Source: CAYQQJ01 sp964419935 (GTDB lineage Bacteria > Pseudomonadota > Gammaproteobacteria > Pseudomonadales > Cellvibrionaceae). Taken from it: a stretch of 64,000 bases of DNA. Below, piece after piece: positions 15,452 to 23,673 of the stretch; the stretch's first letter is position 1, and each line of letters starts with the position of its first letter. The notes under the pieces are model-generated. The model saw only the letters and a program-made list of their open reading frames with translations. It ran no database searches and was not told the origin of the DNA. The translations under genes and the position numbers were made by a program. The DNA lies in assembly GCA_964419935.1 (NCBI GenBank), contig CAYQQJ010000016.1:1-64000 (forward strand), read 5' to 3'.

Positions 15452-18400
15452 GTGGCTCAATTTTTTATCAATCGCCCGATTTTTGCGTGGGTTATCGCCA
15501 TTGTTGTCATGCTGGCGGGCGTGCTGTCCATTTCCAACCTGCCGGTTTCCCAGTACCCGGAGGTGGCGCCGCCATCGGTCAGCATTAGTGCGACCTATCC
15601 TGGCGCATCGGCTCAGACTGTACAGGATACTGTTGTTCAGATTATCGAGCAGAATCTTACCGGTATCGACAATGTTGCCTACATGTCTTCGACCAGTGAT
15701 TCCAGCGGCAGTGGCTCCATTACGCTGACATTCCTCGCCGGTACGGATCCCGATACGGCGCAGGTTCAGGTGCAGAACAAATTGCAAATGGCGATGCCGT
15801 TGCTGCCACAGGAAGTACAGCAGCAGGGTGTGCGGGTGAGCAAGTCATCCGCCGCGTTTCTGATGGTTGTCGGTTTCGTCTCCTCCGACGGCAGTATGGA
15901 CCGCTACGGCATTTCCGATTACGTCGCCGCCAATGTTCAGGATCAGCTGAGCCGGGTGAACGGCGTCGGGCAAATTCAGTTGTTCGGTTCCCAGTACGCC
16001 ATGCGTATTTGGCTCGACGCCAACAAAATGGCGACCTATGGGCTGACCACCATGGATATCGCAGCTGCCATTCGCGCACAGAACGCACAGATCGCCGCCG
16101 GTGAACTGGGAGGAACGCCCGCTGTTCCCGGCCAGGAAGTTAGCGCCAGCCTGATTGTGCAGACCCGCCTGGAAACGCCGCAAGAGTTCAGCAACATCAC
16201 GTTGCGAGTCAATGAGGATGGATCGCTGGTACGTCTTGGAGACGTGGCGAGCGTGGAGCTGGGCGGTGCTAACTATCAATTCGAGACCGAATACAACGGT
16301 CAGACTGCCACAGGTATCGCGGTGAGCCTTGCGTCCGGCGCCAATGCGTTGGAAACATCAACAGCGGTGCGCGCACGCATTACTGAACTCGAGGAATTTT
16401 TCCCGCCAGGGTTGGAGGTGGTTTACCCTTACGACACCACGCCGTTCGTCAAGCTGTCGATTGAGTCGGTGGTACATACGCTGATCGAAGCGATCGTACT
16501 GGTATTCCTGGTGATGTACCTCTTCCTGCAGAACTTTCGCGCGACGCTGATTCCCACCATTGCAGTGCCCGTCGTACTCTTGGGAACCTTCGCGATATTG
16601 TCGACGTTTGGTTTTTCCATCAACACGCTTACGATGTTTGCCATGGTACTGGCCATCGGGCTGCTGGTGGATGACGCCATTGTCGTGGTGGAAAACGTTG
16701 AACGAGTGATGGAGGAAGAGGGGCTTTCTCCACTGGAAGCAACTCGCAAATCCATGAAACAGATCAGTGGTGCTCTGGTGGGTATCGGCCTGGTGCTGTC
16801 TGCGGTATTCGTTCCTATGGCGTTCTTTGGCGGATCGGCGGGCGTGATCTACCGGCAGTTCTCGGTGACAATTGTGTCTGCGATGACATTATCCGTGCTG
16901 GTGGCTCTGATATTGACCCCGGCACTGTGCGCCACCATGCTCAAGCCGCACCCCGGCGGCCACCAGGAAAAGCGCGGTTTCTTTGGTTGGTTCAACCGCA
17001 AGTTCAATCATGCCTCCGCTAAATACCAATCCGGTGTTGGCGGCATGATGGCGCGCTCGGGCCGTTACCTGGTCATTTATGTCGCGATCGTCGCAGTGCT
17101 GGCGCTGTTGTTTACTCGCCTGCCCACGTCGTTCCTGCCCGATGAAGATCAGGGTGTGATGTTTACTCAAATCATCTTGCCGGCAGGTGCTACAAAAGAG
17201 CGTTCCGTGGCGGTAATGGATGATGTTGAAGACTACTTTCTGGAACAGGAGGGGGATTTTGTTGAATCCGTGTTCTCAGTGATTGGTTTCAGCTTCAGTG
17301 GTCGCGGGCAGAACAACGGTATGGCGTTTGTGATGCTGAAGGATTGGGATGAGCGCGAAGACACTGTGCAGGATGTGGCGGGCCGCGCCATGGGGGCCTT
17401 CTCCCAAATGAAAGATGCTCTGGTGTTTGCGTTTGTGCCGCCGGCTATCACCCAGCTGGGTACCTCATCCGGGTTCAACTTCCAGTTGCAGGACCTCGGT
17501 GGCCATGGTCACGAGGCGCTGATGAATGCCCGCAACCAATTGCTCGGCATGGCCGCCCAGGATGAACGGCTCGCCAACGTGCGACCCAACGGTCAGGAAG
17601 ACACCGCCCAGTACAAGCTTGATGTGGATCAGGAGAAGGCAGCGGCACTTGGCGTCTCTCTGGCAGATATCAACTCCATGATCACCACGGCCTGGGCGTC
17701 CACCTATGTGAACGATTTTATCGACAAGGGCCGCGTCAAACGCGTTTACATACAGGGTGCGCCGGAATTCCGCATGATGCCGGAGAACGTCAGTGACTGG
17801 CATATCCGCAACAATCAGGGCGAAATGATCCCGTTCTCGGCATTTACGACCGGCCACTGGACCTACGGTTCTCCGCGTCTGGAACGCTACAATGGTGTGC
17901 CGTCGCTCAATATTCAGGGGCAGGCCGCAGAGGGTTTGAGTTCGGGCGTCGGGATGCAAGCGATGGAAGAGTTGGCTGCCACACTGCCTGCAGGTTTCGG
18001 CTACGAGTGGACCGGCATGTCGCTGCAGGAAAAGCAGACCGGAGACCAGGGGCCGATGCTTTACGCGCTGTCGATTCTGATCGTCTTTCTGTGTCTGGCG
18101 GCTCTTTATGAAAGCTGGTCGGTGCCGTTTGCCGTCATTCTGGTGGTTCCGCTGGGTATATTGGGCGCCGTGTTGTTCGCCATGGCTCGCGGTTTTTCCA
18201 ACGATATCTATTTTCAGGTGGCGCTACTGACAACCATTGGCCTTTCGGCGAAGAACGCCATTTTGATTGTGGAGTTTGCCAAAGACCTTTATGACGCGGG
18301 CATGGACCTGACCAAAGCCATTATGGAAGCGGCCCGTATGCGTTTGCGTCCGATTATCATGACGTCTCTCGCATTCGGTTTGGGTGTTACACCTTTGGTG

Positions 18401-18589
18401 ATTTCCAGTGGCGCCGGTTCCGGTAGCCAGAACGCGGTAGGTACCGGTGTGTTGGGCGGCGTTTTCTCCGCAACCTTGCTGGCGATCTTTTTTGTGCCGC
18501 TGTTCTTCCTGGTGGTTATGCGTCTGGCGCACCGCATATCCGGAAATAAACAGCTCACACTGCCCGAAGCAGAGCGGGGGGCAGAATGA
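15452..18589 (+). CDS. acrB: RND multidrug efflux transporter, HAE1 family (AcrB/MexB type)
   Basis: This proton-driven trimeric inner-membrane pump exports hydrophobic compounds from the periplasm and membrane. It has 1045 residues, close to AcrB at 1049, and a GTG start directly after the acrA stop. The N-terminus MAQFFINRPIFAWVIAI is diagnostic. Proton-relay residues are present: the paired Asp in GLLVDDAIVVVENVER and the Lys in GLSAKNAILIVEFAKDL. Two periplasmic porter/docking loops and twelve membrane segments are apparent. The stop overlaps the start of the next gene (ATGA), which indicates translational coupling. Confidence 0.97.
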   Translation: MAQFFINRPIFAWVIAIVVMLAGVLSISNLPVSQYPEVAPPSVSISATYPGASAQTVQDTVVQIIEQNLTGIDNVAYMSSTSDSSGSGSITLTFLAGTDPDTAQVQVQNKLQMAMPLLPQEVQQQGVRVSKSSAAFLMVVGFVSSDGSMDRYGISDYVAANVQDQLSRVNGVGQIQLFGSQYAMRIWLDANKMATYGLTTMDIAAAIRAQNAQIAAGELGGTPAVPGQEVSASLIVQTRLETPQEFSNITLRVNEDGSLVRLGDVASVELGGANYQFETEYNGQTATGIAVSLASGANALETSTAVRARITELEEFFPPGLEVVYPYDTTPFVKLSIESVVHTLIEAIVLVFLVMYLFLQNFRATLIPTIAVPVVLLGTFAILSTFGFSINTLTMFAMVLAIGLLVDDAIVVVENVERVMEEEGLSPLEATRKSMKQISGALVGIGLVLSAVFVPMAFFGGSAGVIYRQFSVTIVSAMTLSVLVALILTPALCATMLKPHPGGHQEKRGFFGWFNRKFNHASAKYQSGVGGMMARSGRYLVIYVAIVAVLALLFTRLPTSFLPDEDQGVMFTQIILPAGATKERSVAVMDDVEDYFLEQEGDFVESVFSVIGFSFSGRGQNNGMAFVMLKDWDEREDTVQDVAGRAMGAFSQMKDALVFAFVPPAITQLGTSSGFNFQLQDLGGHGHEALMNARNQLLGMAAQDERLANVRPNGQEDTAQYKLDVDQEKAAALGVSLADINSMITTAWASTYVNDFIDKGRVKRVYIQGAPEFRMMPENVSDWHIRNNQGEMIPFSAFTTGHWTYGSPRLERYNGVPSLNIQGQAAEGLSSGVGMQAMEELAATLPAGFGYEWTGMSLQEKQTGDQGPMLYALSILIVFLCLAALYESWSVPFAVILVVPLGILGAVLFAMARGFSNDIYFQVALLTTIGLSAKNAILIVEFAKDLYDAGMDLTKAIMEAARMRLRPIIMTSLAFGLGVTPLVISSGAGSGSQNAVGTGVLGGVFSATLLAIFFVPLFFLVVMRLAHRISGNKQLTLPEAERGAE

Positions 18590-20037
18590 TGAAAATGACA
18601 GTGATTAAACCAGTGCTCGGCGTCAGCCTGACGGCTGTATTGGCTGCCTGTTCCATGGCGCCTCAGTACGAGCGCCCGGAGTCACCGGTGGCAGAACACC
18701 TCGCGCAGTTGCCGTCGGAGTTCACGGGCAATACGGTGGACAATGCCGACCTCACGCAGGTCGGCTGGCAGCAGTTTTATCAGGATCCCCAGCTGAAAAG
18801 CTTGCTGGAGCTGGCGCTGGAGAATAATCGGGATTTGCGCATTGCCACACTCAATGTTGAGCAGGTGCAAGCGCAATACCGGATTCAACGAGCCGAGCTA
18901 TTTCCTCATCTCGACGTCACCGCTGGCGGCACCCGCCAAAGTGTGCCGGCCTCGGTATCGCAAACCGGCACGGAAACTATTTCCAGTCAGTATTCCGTCG
19001 GTCTCGGTGTTGCCTCTTATGAATTGGATTTGTTTGGCCGGGTGAACAGCCTGCGCGAAAGTGCGCTGGATCAATATCTTGCCACTGTGGAAGCACAGCG
19101 CAGCGCGCGGCTGAGTCTTACCGCTCAGGTGGGCGATGCCTATTTTACCTGGGCGGCCAACCGAACTTTGTTGGATCTTGCGCAAGACACTCTGGCTCGC
19201 CATCAGGAGTCTCACGAGATGGTGCAGCGGCGATATGATCAGGGCCTGGCATCGGAGCTGGATCTGAGTCAGTCCGCCAGTGCCGTTCACGCCGCGCGCG
19301 CCGACAGAGCACTTTATCAGCGACAACTGGCGCAAAGCTTCACCGCGCTGGAACTGTTGGTGGGAGCGCCGCTGCGAGCGGAAGTGCTGGCAAAGAATCT
19401 GCAGATTGATGGCAATGAGCTTGCGAGCCTGCCGGTGTCCCTCAGTTCTGAGGTGCTGTTGCAGCGTCCGGATGTTCTCCAGGCGGAGTACGAACTGCGT
19501 GCCGCCAATGCCAACATCGGAGCGGCCAGAGCAGCTTTCTTTCCGCGTATCTCCCTGACGGCATCCGGTGGTAGCACCAGTGCGGAATTGAACGGTTTGT
19601 TCGAAAGTGGTTCGGAAAGCTGGAGTTTCAGTCCGCAGTTGTCGCTGCCGATTTTTGCCTGGGGTGCCAACGCGGCAAACCTGGATGTGGCCAAGCTGCG
19701 CAAGGAAGCTGAAATCGCCGCGTACGAGCGCACGATCCAGGTGGCATTCAAGGAGGCTCTGGACAGCCTGCAAGCGCTGGAGACCTTCTCGGAGCAGTTG
19801 CAAGCGCAGCAGGATCTGGCCAGTGCGTCGGCCAAAAATCTGCAGTTGGCGGAGCTGCGTTACGAGAAAGGCGTTGATAGCTTTCTGGACGTTCTTGTTT
19901 CTCAGCGCGACTACAACGCCGCACGGCAATCACTTGTTACAACGCGCCTGACCCAGCTGCGCAATCGCATCACGCTGTTCAAAGCATTGGGCGGCGGTGT
20001 GGCAACGCCGGCTACCACAGTCGCCTCTTCAAATTAG
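18586..20037 (+). CDS. oprM: Outer-membrane efflux channel lipoprotein (OprM/NodT family)
   Basis: This TolC-like channel is the outer-membrane exit duct of the upstream pump. The 483 residues begin with a lipoprotein signal and the lipobox LAAC, followed by SMAPQYERP, typical of OprM-like proteins. Two outer-membrane efflux repeats are recognisable, with AELFPHLDVTAGGTRQ and VASYELDLFGRVNSLR in the first and ANANIGAARAAFFPRISLTAS and LSLPIFAWGANAANLDVAKLR in the second. It overlaps acrB by four bases. A UUCG-capped terminator follows. The oprM name describes the family; strict orthology to the Pseudomonas gene is not proven. Confidence 0.94.
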   Translation: MMKMTVIKPVLGVSLTAVLAACSMAPQYERPESPVAEHLAQLPSEFTGNTVDNADLTQVGWQQFYQDPQLKSLLELALENNRDLRIATLNVEQVQAQYRIQRAELFPHLDVTAGGTRQSVPASVSQTGTETISSQYSVGLGVASYELDLFGRVNSLRESALDQYLATVEAQRSARLSLTAQVGDAYFTWAANRTLLDLAQDTLARHQESHEMVQRRYDQGLASELDLSQSASAVHAARADRALYQRQLAQSFTALELLVGAPLRAEVLAKNLQIDGNELASLPVSLSSEVLLQRPDVLQAEYELRAANANIGAARAAFFPRISLTASGGSTSAELNGLFESGSESWSFSPQLSLPIFAWGANAANLDVAKLRKEAEIAAYERTIQVAFKEALDSLQALETFSEQLQAQQDLASASAKNLQLAELRYEKGVDSFLDVLVSQRDYNAARQSLVTTRLTQLRNRITLFKALGGGVATPATTVASSN

Positions 20038-20048
20038 TTTCATGCTTG

Positions 20049-20073
20049 AGCCACCTTCGGGTGGCTATTTTTT
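20049..20073 (+). terminator. Intrinsic terminator of the efflux operon
   Basis: AGCCACC and GGTGGCT pair perfectly around the stable tetraloop TTCG, followed by a T run at 20068-20073. It lies 12 bases past the oprM stop. Confidence 0.9.
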
Positions 20074-20255
20074 GTTTTTCGGTTTATTCGCCTGTGTGAC
20101 CACTTCCAGAATCGTCAACTCTCAATTTTTGTTCTCAGCCTGCTGATGGCACTCACACTCATGGCCATTGTCTTCAGAGGAGAAGCAAGCTCATCCACTG
20201 AACTTCTGATGTTCCCGTAACCGGAAGCTTCTTGCCCATTAACGAGGTAGTTTAA

Positions 20256-21242
20256 GTGCTCAGATCAGCAATCTGTTTGGGAGCGATTGTGTTGTCCTGC
20301 ATCGCATCGCACGCAGCGGTTGCCAGTTCGGATTGGGCTTCGCTCATCTGGCAAAACGACTTGTTCACCGGAAAAGACGGTGGGGGGTACACAAACGGTG
20401 TGTATGGGTCGCTGTATCATCATCAAACCAATCCGTCCAACCGCTGGGATGAGTCGCCCTGGCTCGTACGCCCGCTGGCCTGGAGTTTGCCTGAGGGTTT
20501 TGACAGAGCGATACGCGCTCATACAGTGGGTCAGGCCATGTCCACGCCCGAGAACATCGATAATCCTCACTACACGCCGGGTGATCTTCCCTACGCTGGG
20601 TTGGTTTTCTGGCGTTCCTCACTGACCACAGTGAAGGACAATTACGCCGATACCGTTAGTACCACGTTGGGCATTGTGGGGCCTGCCTCGGGCGCAGAGC
20701 AAGCGCAGAAATTTGTTCACAAGGTTGTGGGGGCCACGGAGCCGCGTGGGTGGGATAATCAACTTCATAACGAAGCGGTTTTTCAGTTCGGTCGCGGTCG
20801 GGTATGGCGAGTATCTGCGCGAGAATTTGAGAACATCGAAATGGACTTGCTAACGGTTGTCGACGCGTCGATAGGCACGCTCTCCAGCGGAATTGGCGTC
20901 GGTTTTATGTGGCGCATGGGTGAGGGTTTGGTAAACAGTTATCCAACATCTGCATTGATGAGTTCGCGTTATTTTGCGCCGGCGAATATCGGTGTGGGCT
21001 GGAATATATTTATCGGTGTAGGCGGCAACTATTCATTTAATGACATTATGGTCGACGGCAATACATTTCGCGATAGTGCCTCCGCACCGCTGGAACACTC
21101 GCAATCCGGCCTGCTAATCGGTTGGTCTTATTCGTGGGATGACTATTCTTTGAGTTTTACTTTCGAGGAGAGTGGAGGCGTGGCGAGATCTGGAACCGCC
21201 AGCCAGTCGTTTGGTTCGCTGACGTTGGCCTGGCGACGGTAA
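20256..21242 (+). CDS. LpxR family lipid A deacylase (DUF2219)
   Basis: LpxR-family enzymes are outer-membrane beta-barrels that remove the 3'-linked acyloxyacyl chains of lipid A. The 328-residue protein has a GTG start with GAGGT seven bases upstream and a Sec signal ending near SHAAVASSD. The first mature strand holds WQNDLFTGKDGGGYTNG, matching the catalytic Asn-Asp and YTNG signature. GDLPYAG and the QLHNE segment are also typical. Alternating hydrophobic strands run to the end, which finishes in an aromatic-Arg motif (LTLAWRR) as expected of a barrel. Family assignment is firm; activity on lipid A is inferred. It stands alone after the efflux operon terminator. Confidence 0.85.
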   Translation: MLRSAICLGAIVLSCIASHAAVASSDWASLIWQNDLFTGKDGGGYTNGVYGSLYHHQTNPSNRWDESPWLVRPLAWSLPEGFDRAIRAHTVGQAMSTPENIDNPHYTPGDLPYAGLVFWRSSLTTVKDNYADTVSTTLGIVGPASGAEQAQKFVHKVVGATEPRGWDNQLHNEAVFQFGRGRVWRVSAREFENIEMDLLTVVDASIGTLSSGIGVGFMWRMGEGLVNSYPTSALMSSRYFAPANIGVGWNIFIGVGGNYSFNDIMVDGNTFRDSASAPLEHSQSGLLIGWSYSWDDYSLSFTFEESGGVARSGTASQSFGSLTLAWRR

Positions 21243-21258
21243 TGAAAAGCCGCAAACA

Positions 21259-21272
21259 GGGAAAAGGGAAAA
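21259..21272 (+). repeat. Heptamer repeat (GGGAAAA)x2
   Basis: Two perfect copies of the heptamer seen at 4479 and 29506 lie 17 bases after the stop codon of the LpxR-like gene. Confidence 0.8.
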
Positions 21273-21280
21273 GAAGGAAT

Positions 21281-21312
21281 AAAAAAGCCTGATACTGAAC
21301 ACAGTATCAGGC
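21281..21312 (-). terminator. Strong intrinsic terminator reading on the minus strand
   Basis: GCCTGATACTG (21287-21297) and CAGTATCAGGC (21302-21312) are a perfect 11-bp stem with a four-base loop. The run of six A at 21281-21286 becomes the T tail on the minus strand, whereas the plus strand has no T tract. It therefore ends minus-strand transcription, presumably of the small gene 226 bases away at 21539. Confidence 0.85.
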
Positions 21313-21538
21313 AAAAATCACTGGGAAAATCGAGGAGAACATGTCGAGTGTAAATCGCTTGAGAACAACTTTCAGAAACAACTAAAAATAAAAAGCTATC
21401 AGTGGCTGGTGGATTTTTGCCTGCCGGTACTTCAAGTATTGCTGATTTTTCTGTTTTTTCCACTGTTTTCGCCGGCAGTTTTGAAATCAATTCGCACTAT
21501 GACTTGCGCCAAGCAGGACCAGAAGCTATAACGCCGGC

Positions 21539-21868
21539 TCAGTGACCGACCAAGGCTGCCACAGCAGGCAGCAGCGCTACCAGCTGGCTGGCGTTCTTGC
21601 TTCGCATAACCCAGCGCGGCGCCTTGTCGTGCAACAAGCGCAAGCGAAGCCCCGACTGTCGAAATGCTTGGCTGATCGGTTCGTACACCATGGAGTGATC
21701 TTCAACACTCAGCTTCGATAGCTCGCTCAGCTCGCCATGGATGATACTGATCACATCATAGATCGCATCTTTATGAGCGATTTTCCCCGCATTCCAATAA
21801 GCATCATCCAATAATTCCAATATCTCTTCCAAAAGCTTTACAGCGCTGGCAATCGTTGTTTTGTCCAT
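21539..21868 (-). CDS. Small hypothetical protein
   Basis: I do not recognise this protein. The start at 21868 (MDKTTIASAV) is preferred because GGAGG lies 11 bases upstream; the ATG at 21877 is too close to it. The 109-residue product is mostly helical and acidic in its first two thirds (KLLEEILELLDDAYWNAGKIAHKDAIYDVISIIHGEL broken into amphipathic stretches). A more basic region, LRLRLLHDKAPRWVMRSKN, follows, then a hydrophobic C-terminus, LVALLPAVAALVGH. There is no signal peptide. It could be a helical cytoplasmic or peripheral protein. Its transcript probably runs on for about 230 bases to the terminator at 21281. Confidence 0.65.
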   Translation of the reverse strand: MDKTTIASAVKLLEEILELLDDAYWNAGKIAHKDAIYDVISIIHGELSELSKLSVEDHSMVYEPISQAFRQSGLRLRLLHDKAPRWVMRSKNASQLVALLPAVAALVGH

Positions 21869-21960
21869 AGCCGTCATCGCCTCCGGGTTTTCCGGTCAGT
21901 TAGAGGTTCCTTTTTGAGTATAGACCCGAAATGCGTCTCTGCTGTTATTCATGGAATCGG

Positions 21961-22803
21961 CTAAAGCGGTCGAATCAAACCCTCCTGTATCGTCGACGCG
22001 ACCAGCTCGCCCGACTGGGTATAGACGAGGCCGCGAGTGAAGCCGCGGGCGCAGCCTGCCCAGGGACTGTCGGTGGCATAGAGCAGCCACTGGTCTACTC
22101 GAAAGTTATTGCTGTGGAACCACATGGCGTGGTCAATACTGGCTGGCATCACTTTACCACTGAACAAAGTAGCTTCATGGGGTAACAGTGCGGTGGCGAG
22201 GAGGCCGAAATCCGATGCAAACGCCAGTGCACAGTAGTGGTAAATACTGGCGTCTGGCAGCGGGTCGACGCTTTTCAACCAAAAATGAGCCCTGGCAGGC
22301 TGAGCGCGGTTGCTGGTAAACAGATCGTGTTCCACCGGCAAGTAGTGGAAGGGCGTTTGATGCTCTCCGGGGCTGATTTGCGAGCTGTAGGTGTGAGGGC
22401 TGCTCGCCTGTTTTTCCAGTAGTTCGTCGGGGCTGGGGATGGCGTCGGGCATGGGCTCGGCATGGTGAAAGCCGGTTTCCTGTACATGGAAAGACGCGGA
22501 CATATTGAAAATGGCTCGTCCCTGTTGCCGGGCGACCGCTCGACGGGCCGAAAAACTCTTGCCGTCCCGCACGGTTTCAACGTCATAGATGACCGGGCTC
22601 TGACTGTTGCCGGGACGCAGGAAGTAGGCATGAAGGGAGTTCGGGAGACGTTCATCAAGCCCGCAGGCGGCTGCCATCAGTGACTGCCCCAGCACTTGTC
22701 CGCCAAACAGGGTGTTGCGAAAATTTTCGCGATGGAAGCGACTGCGAAACAGGTTGGAATCCAATTGCTCGAGTTCCAGAAGGTTCGTCAGGGTAACGCT
22801 CAT
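21961..22803 (-). CDS. tesB: Acyl-CoA thioesterase II
   Basis: TesB hydrolyses medium- and long-chain acyl-CoAs to free fatty acid and CoA in the cytoplasm. The 280 residues are of usual length (E. coli TesB 286) and form a double hotdog fold. Family motifs include FGGQVLGQSLMAA, LHAYFLRPG, FSARRAVARQQGRAIFNMSASF, the Asp of SIDHAMWFH, and the C-terminal ARGFTRGLVYTQSGELVAST followed by IQEG, with the catalytic Gln. GGAG lies seven bases before the ATG. It is a single gene on the minus strand. Confidence 0.95.
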   Translation of the reverse strand: MSVTLTNLLELEQLDSNLFRSRFHRENFRNTLFGGQVLGQSLMAAACGLDERLPNSLHAYFLRPGNSQSPVIYDVETVRDGKSFSARRAVARQQGRAIFNMSASFHVQETGFHHAEPMPDAIPSPDELLEKQASSPHTYSSQISPGEHQTPFHYLPVEHDLFTSNRAQPARAHFWLKSVDPLPDASIYHYCALAFASDFGLLATALLPHEATLFSGKVMPASIDHAMWFHSNNFRVDQWLLYATDSPWAGCARGFTRGLVYTQSGELVASTIQEGLIRPL

Positions 22804-22933
22804 AGAGTAGCTCCAGTAACCCGCTTGGGTGCATGTCAGTTCGGTATTGAGGTAGTGCTATCCAATGCGACACTCAACTTCCTGTCACAAGTGCCGCTAT
22901 CTTTACCAATGAGCACATGCAGAGACCCGCGCT

Positions 22934-23656
22934 ATGCCACATGATTCACTCCGTCATATTTTGCCCATAATACTGTTGCTGAGCAGTCTGGGGCTTGTGG
23001 GTTGTACGTCCAGTTCCGGCGAGTTCGGCGCTGGCCATTACTTACCTTGGGCAACGCACCACCAAGTTGTGCGCTCCGGTACCTGGATGCTGAGCAACAA
23101 AGCGCCGGTTTGTCTGCTTCATGGGAGCGTGGCTGATGCGCCTGCCTCCTCCAGCGGCCAGCTGACACGCGCACTGCAATCGGCATTGAGTCGTCATTTT
23201 CAGGTAGTGATTCTGCCCCGGAATACTCGATCGGCTAGCACCTTATCGGATAGTACGTTCCAGGAAAGCTCCTTCCCCGAACCCTCCCCCGCAAACTATT
23301 CTCCAGTAAACTCTCCTGAAAATACTTCGTTTGAACTGAAGACGGCGGTGACCTTGAGTGGGGAACACGGGTGCGGGGTTCTGATGGTCTCTCAGGTTCT
23401 CAACCAGCGGGATGAAATGAACTCTCTGGAGGAGATACATCGTGACCAGGAGTCCTATCCCGAGCGAACATTCAAGGCTGATCAGTTGCTGGCCCGGATC
23501 ATATTGTACAGTGCAACGGGTGCCGTGCTGGACATTGCCACCGTGGCAAGCGAGACCGGCGGCTGGACGCTGCACCGGCGCTCACCGGAGGATCTGCTCG
23601 AGCAAGCCATGCAGGCCTATGTGGCCCATATCAGCAGCACGGCCCGTCACGGCTAA
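22934..23656 (+). CDS. DUF4823-type lipoprotein
   Basis: This 240-residue protein has a lipoprotein signal ending in LGLVGC (Cys at about residue 24), so it is probably anchored in the envelope. The plan recalls DUF4823 proteins of pseudomonads. After the lipobox comes GSVADAPASSSGQLTRALQ, then a strand and helix leading to HFQVVILPRN, a long Ser/Pro/Asn-rich loop at about 98-131, a GCGVLMVSQVLNQ segment, and the C-terminal pattern ARIILYSATGAVLDIATV followed by GGWTLHRRSPEDLLEQAM. Family assignment is by remembered pattern and should be treated as probable. It is convergent with etfD, 17 bases away. No strong ribosome-binding site precedes the ATG. Confidence 0.75.
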   Translation: MPHDSLRHILPIILLLSSLGLVGCTSSSGEFGAGHYLPWATHHQVVRSGTWMLSNKAPVCLLHGSVADAPASSSGQLTRALQSALSRHFQVVILPRNTRSASTLSDSTFQESSFPEPSPANYSPVNSPENTSFELKTAVTLSGEHGCGVLMVSQVLNQRDEMNSLEEIHRDQESYPERTFKADQLLARIILYSATGAVLDIATVASETGGWTLHRRSPEDLLEQAMQAYVAHISSTARHG

Positions 23657-23673
23657 TCAACTGACGGTGTGTA

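Noticed and set aside
21341..21385. Plus-strand 14-codon frame after GAGGAG (MSSVNRLRTTFRNN)
   Set aside because: It has a good ribosome-binding site but is too short to support, and there is no plus-strand promoter or terminator around it.
21143..21490. Minus-strand 115-codon open frame
   Set aside because: It starts at TTG, runs straight through a strong terminator and into the antisense of the LpxR-like gene.
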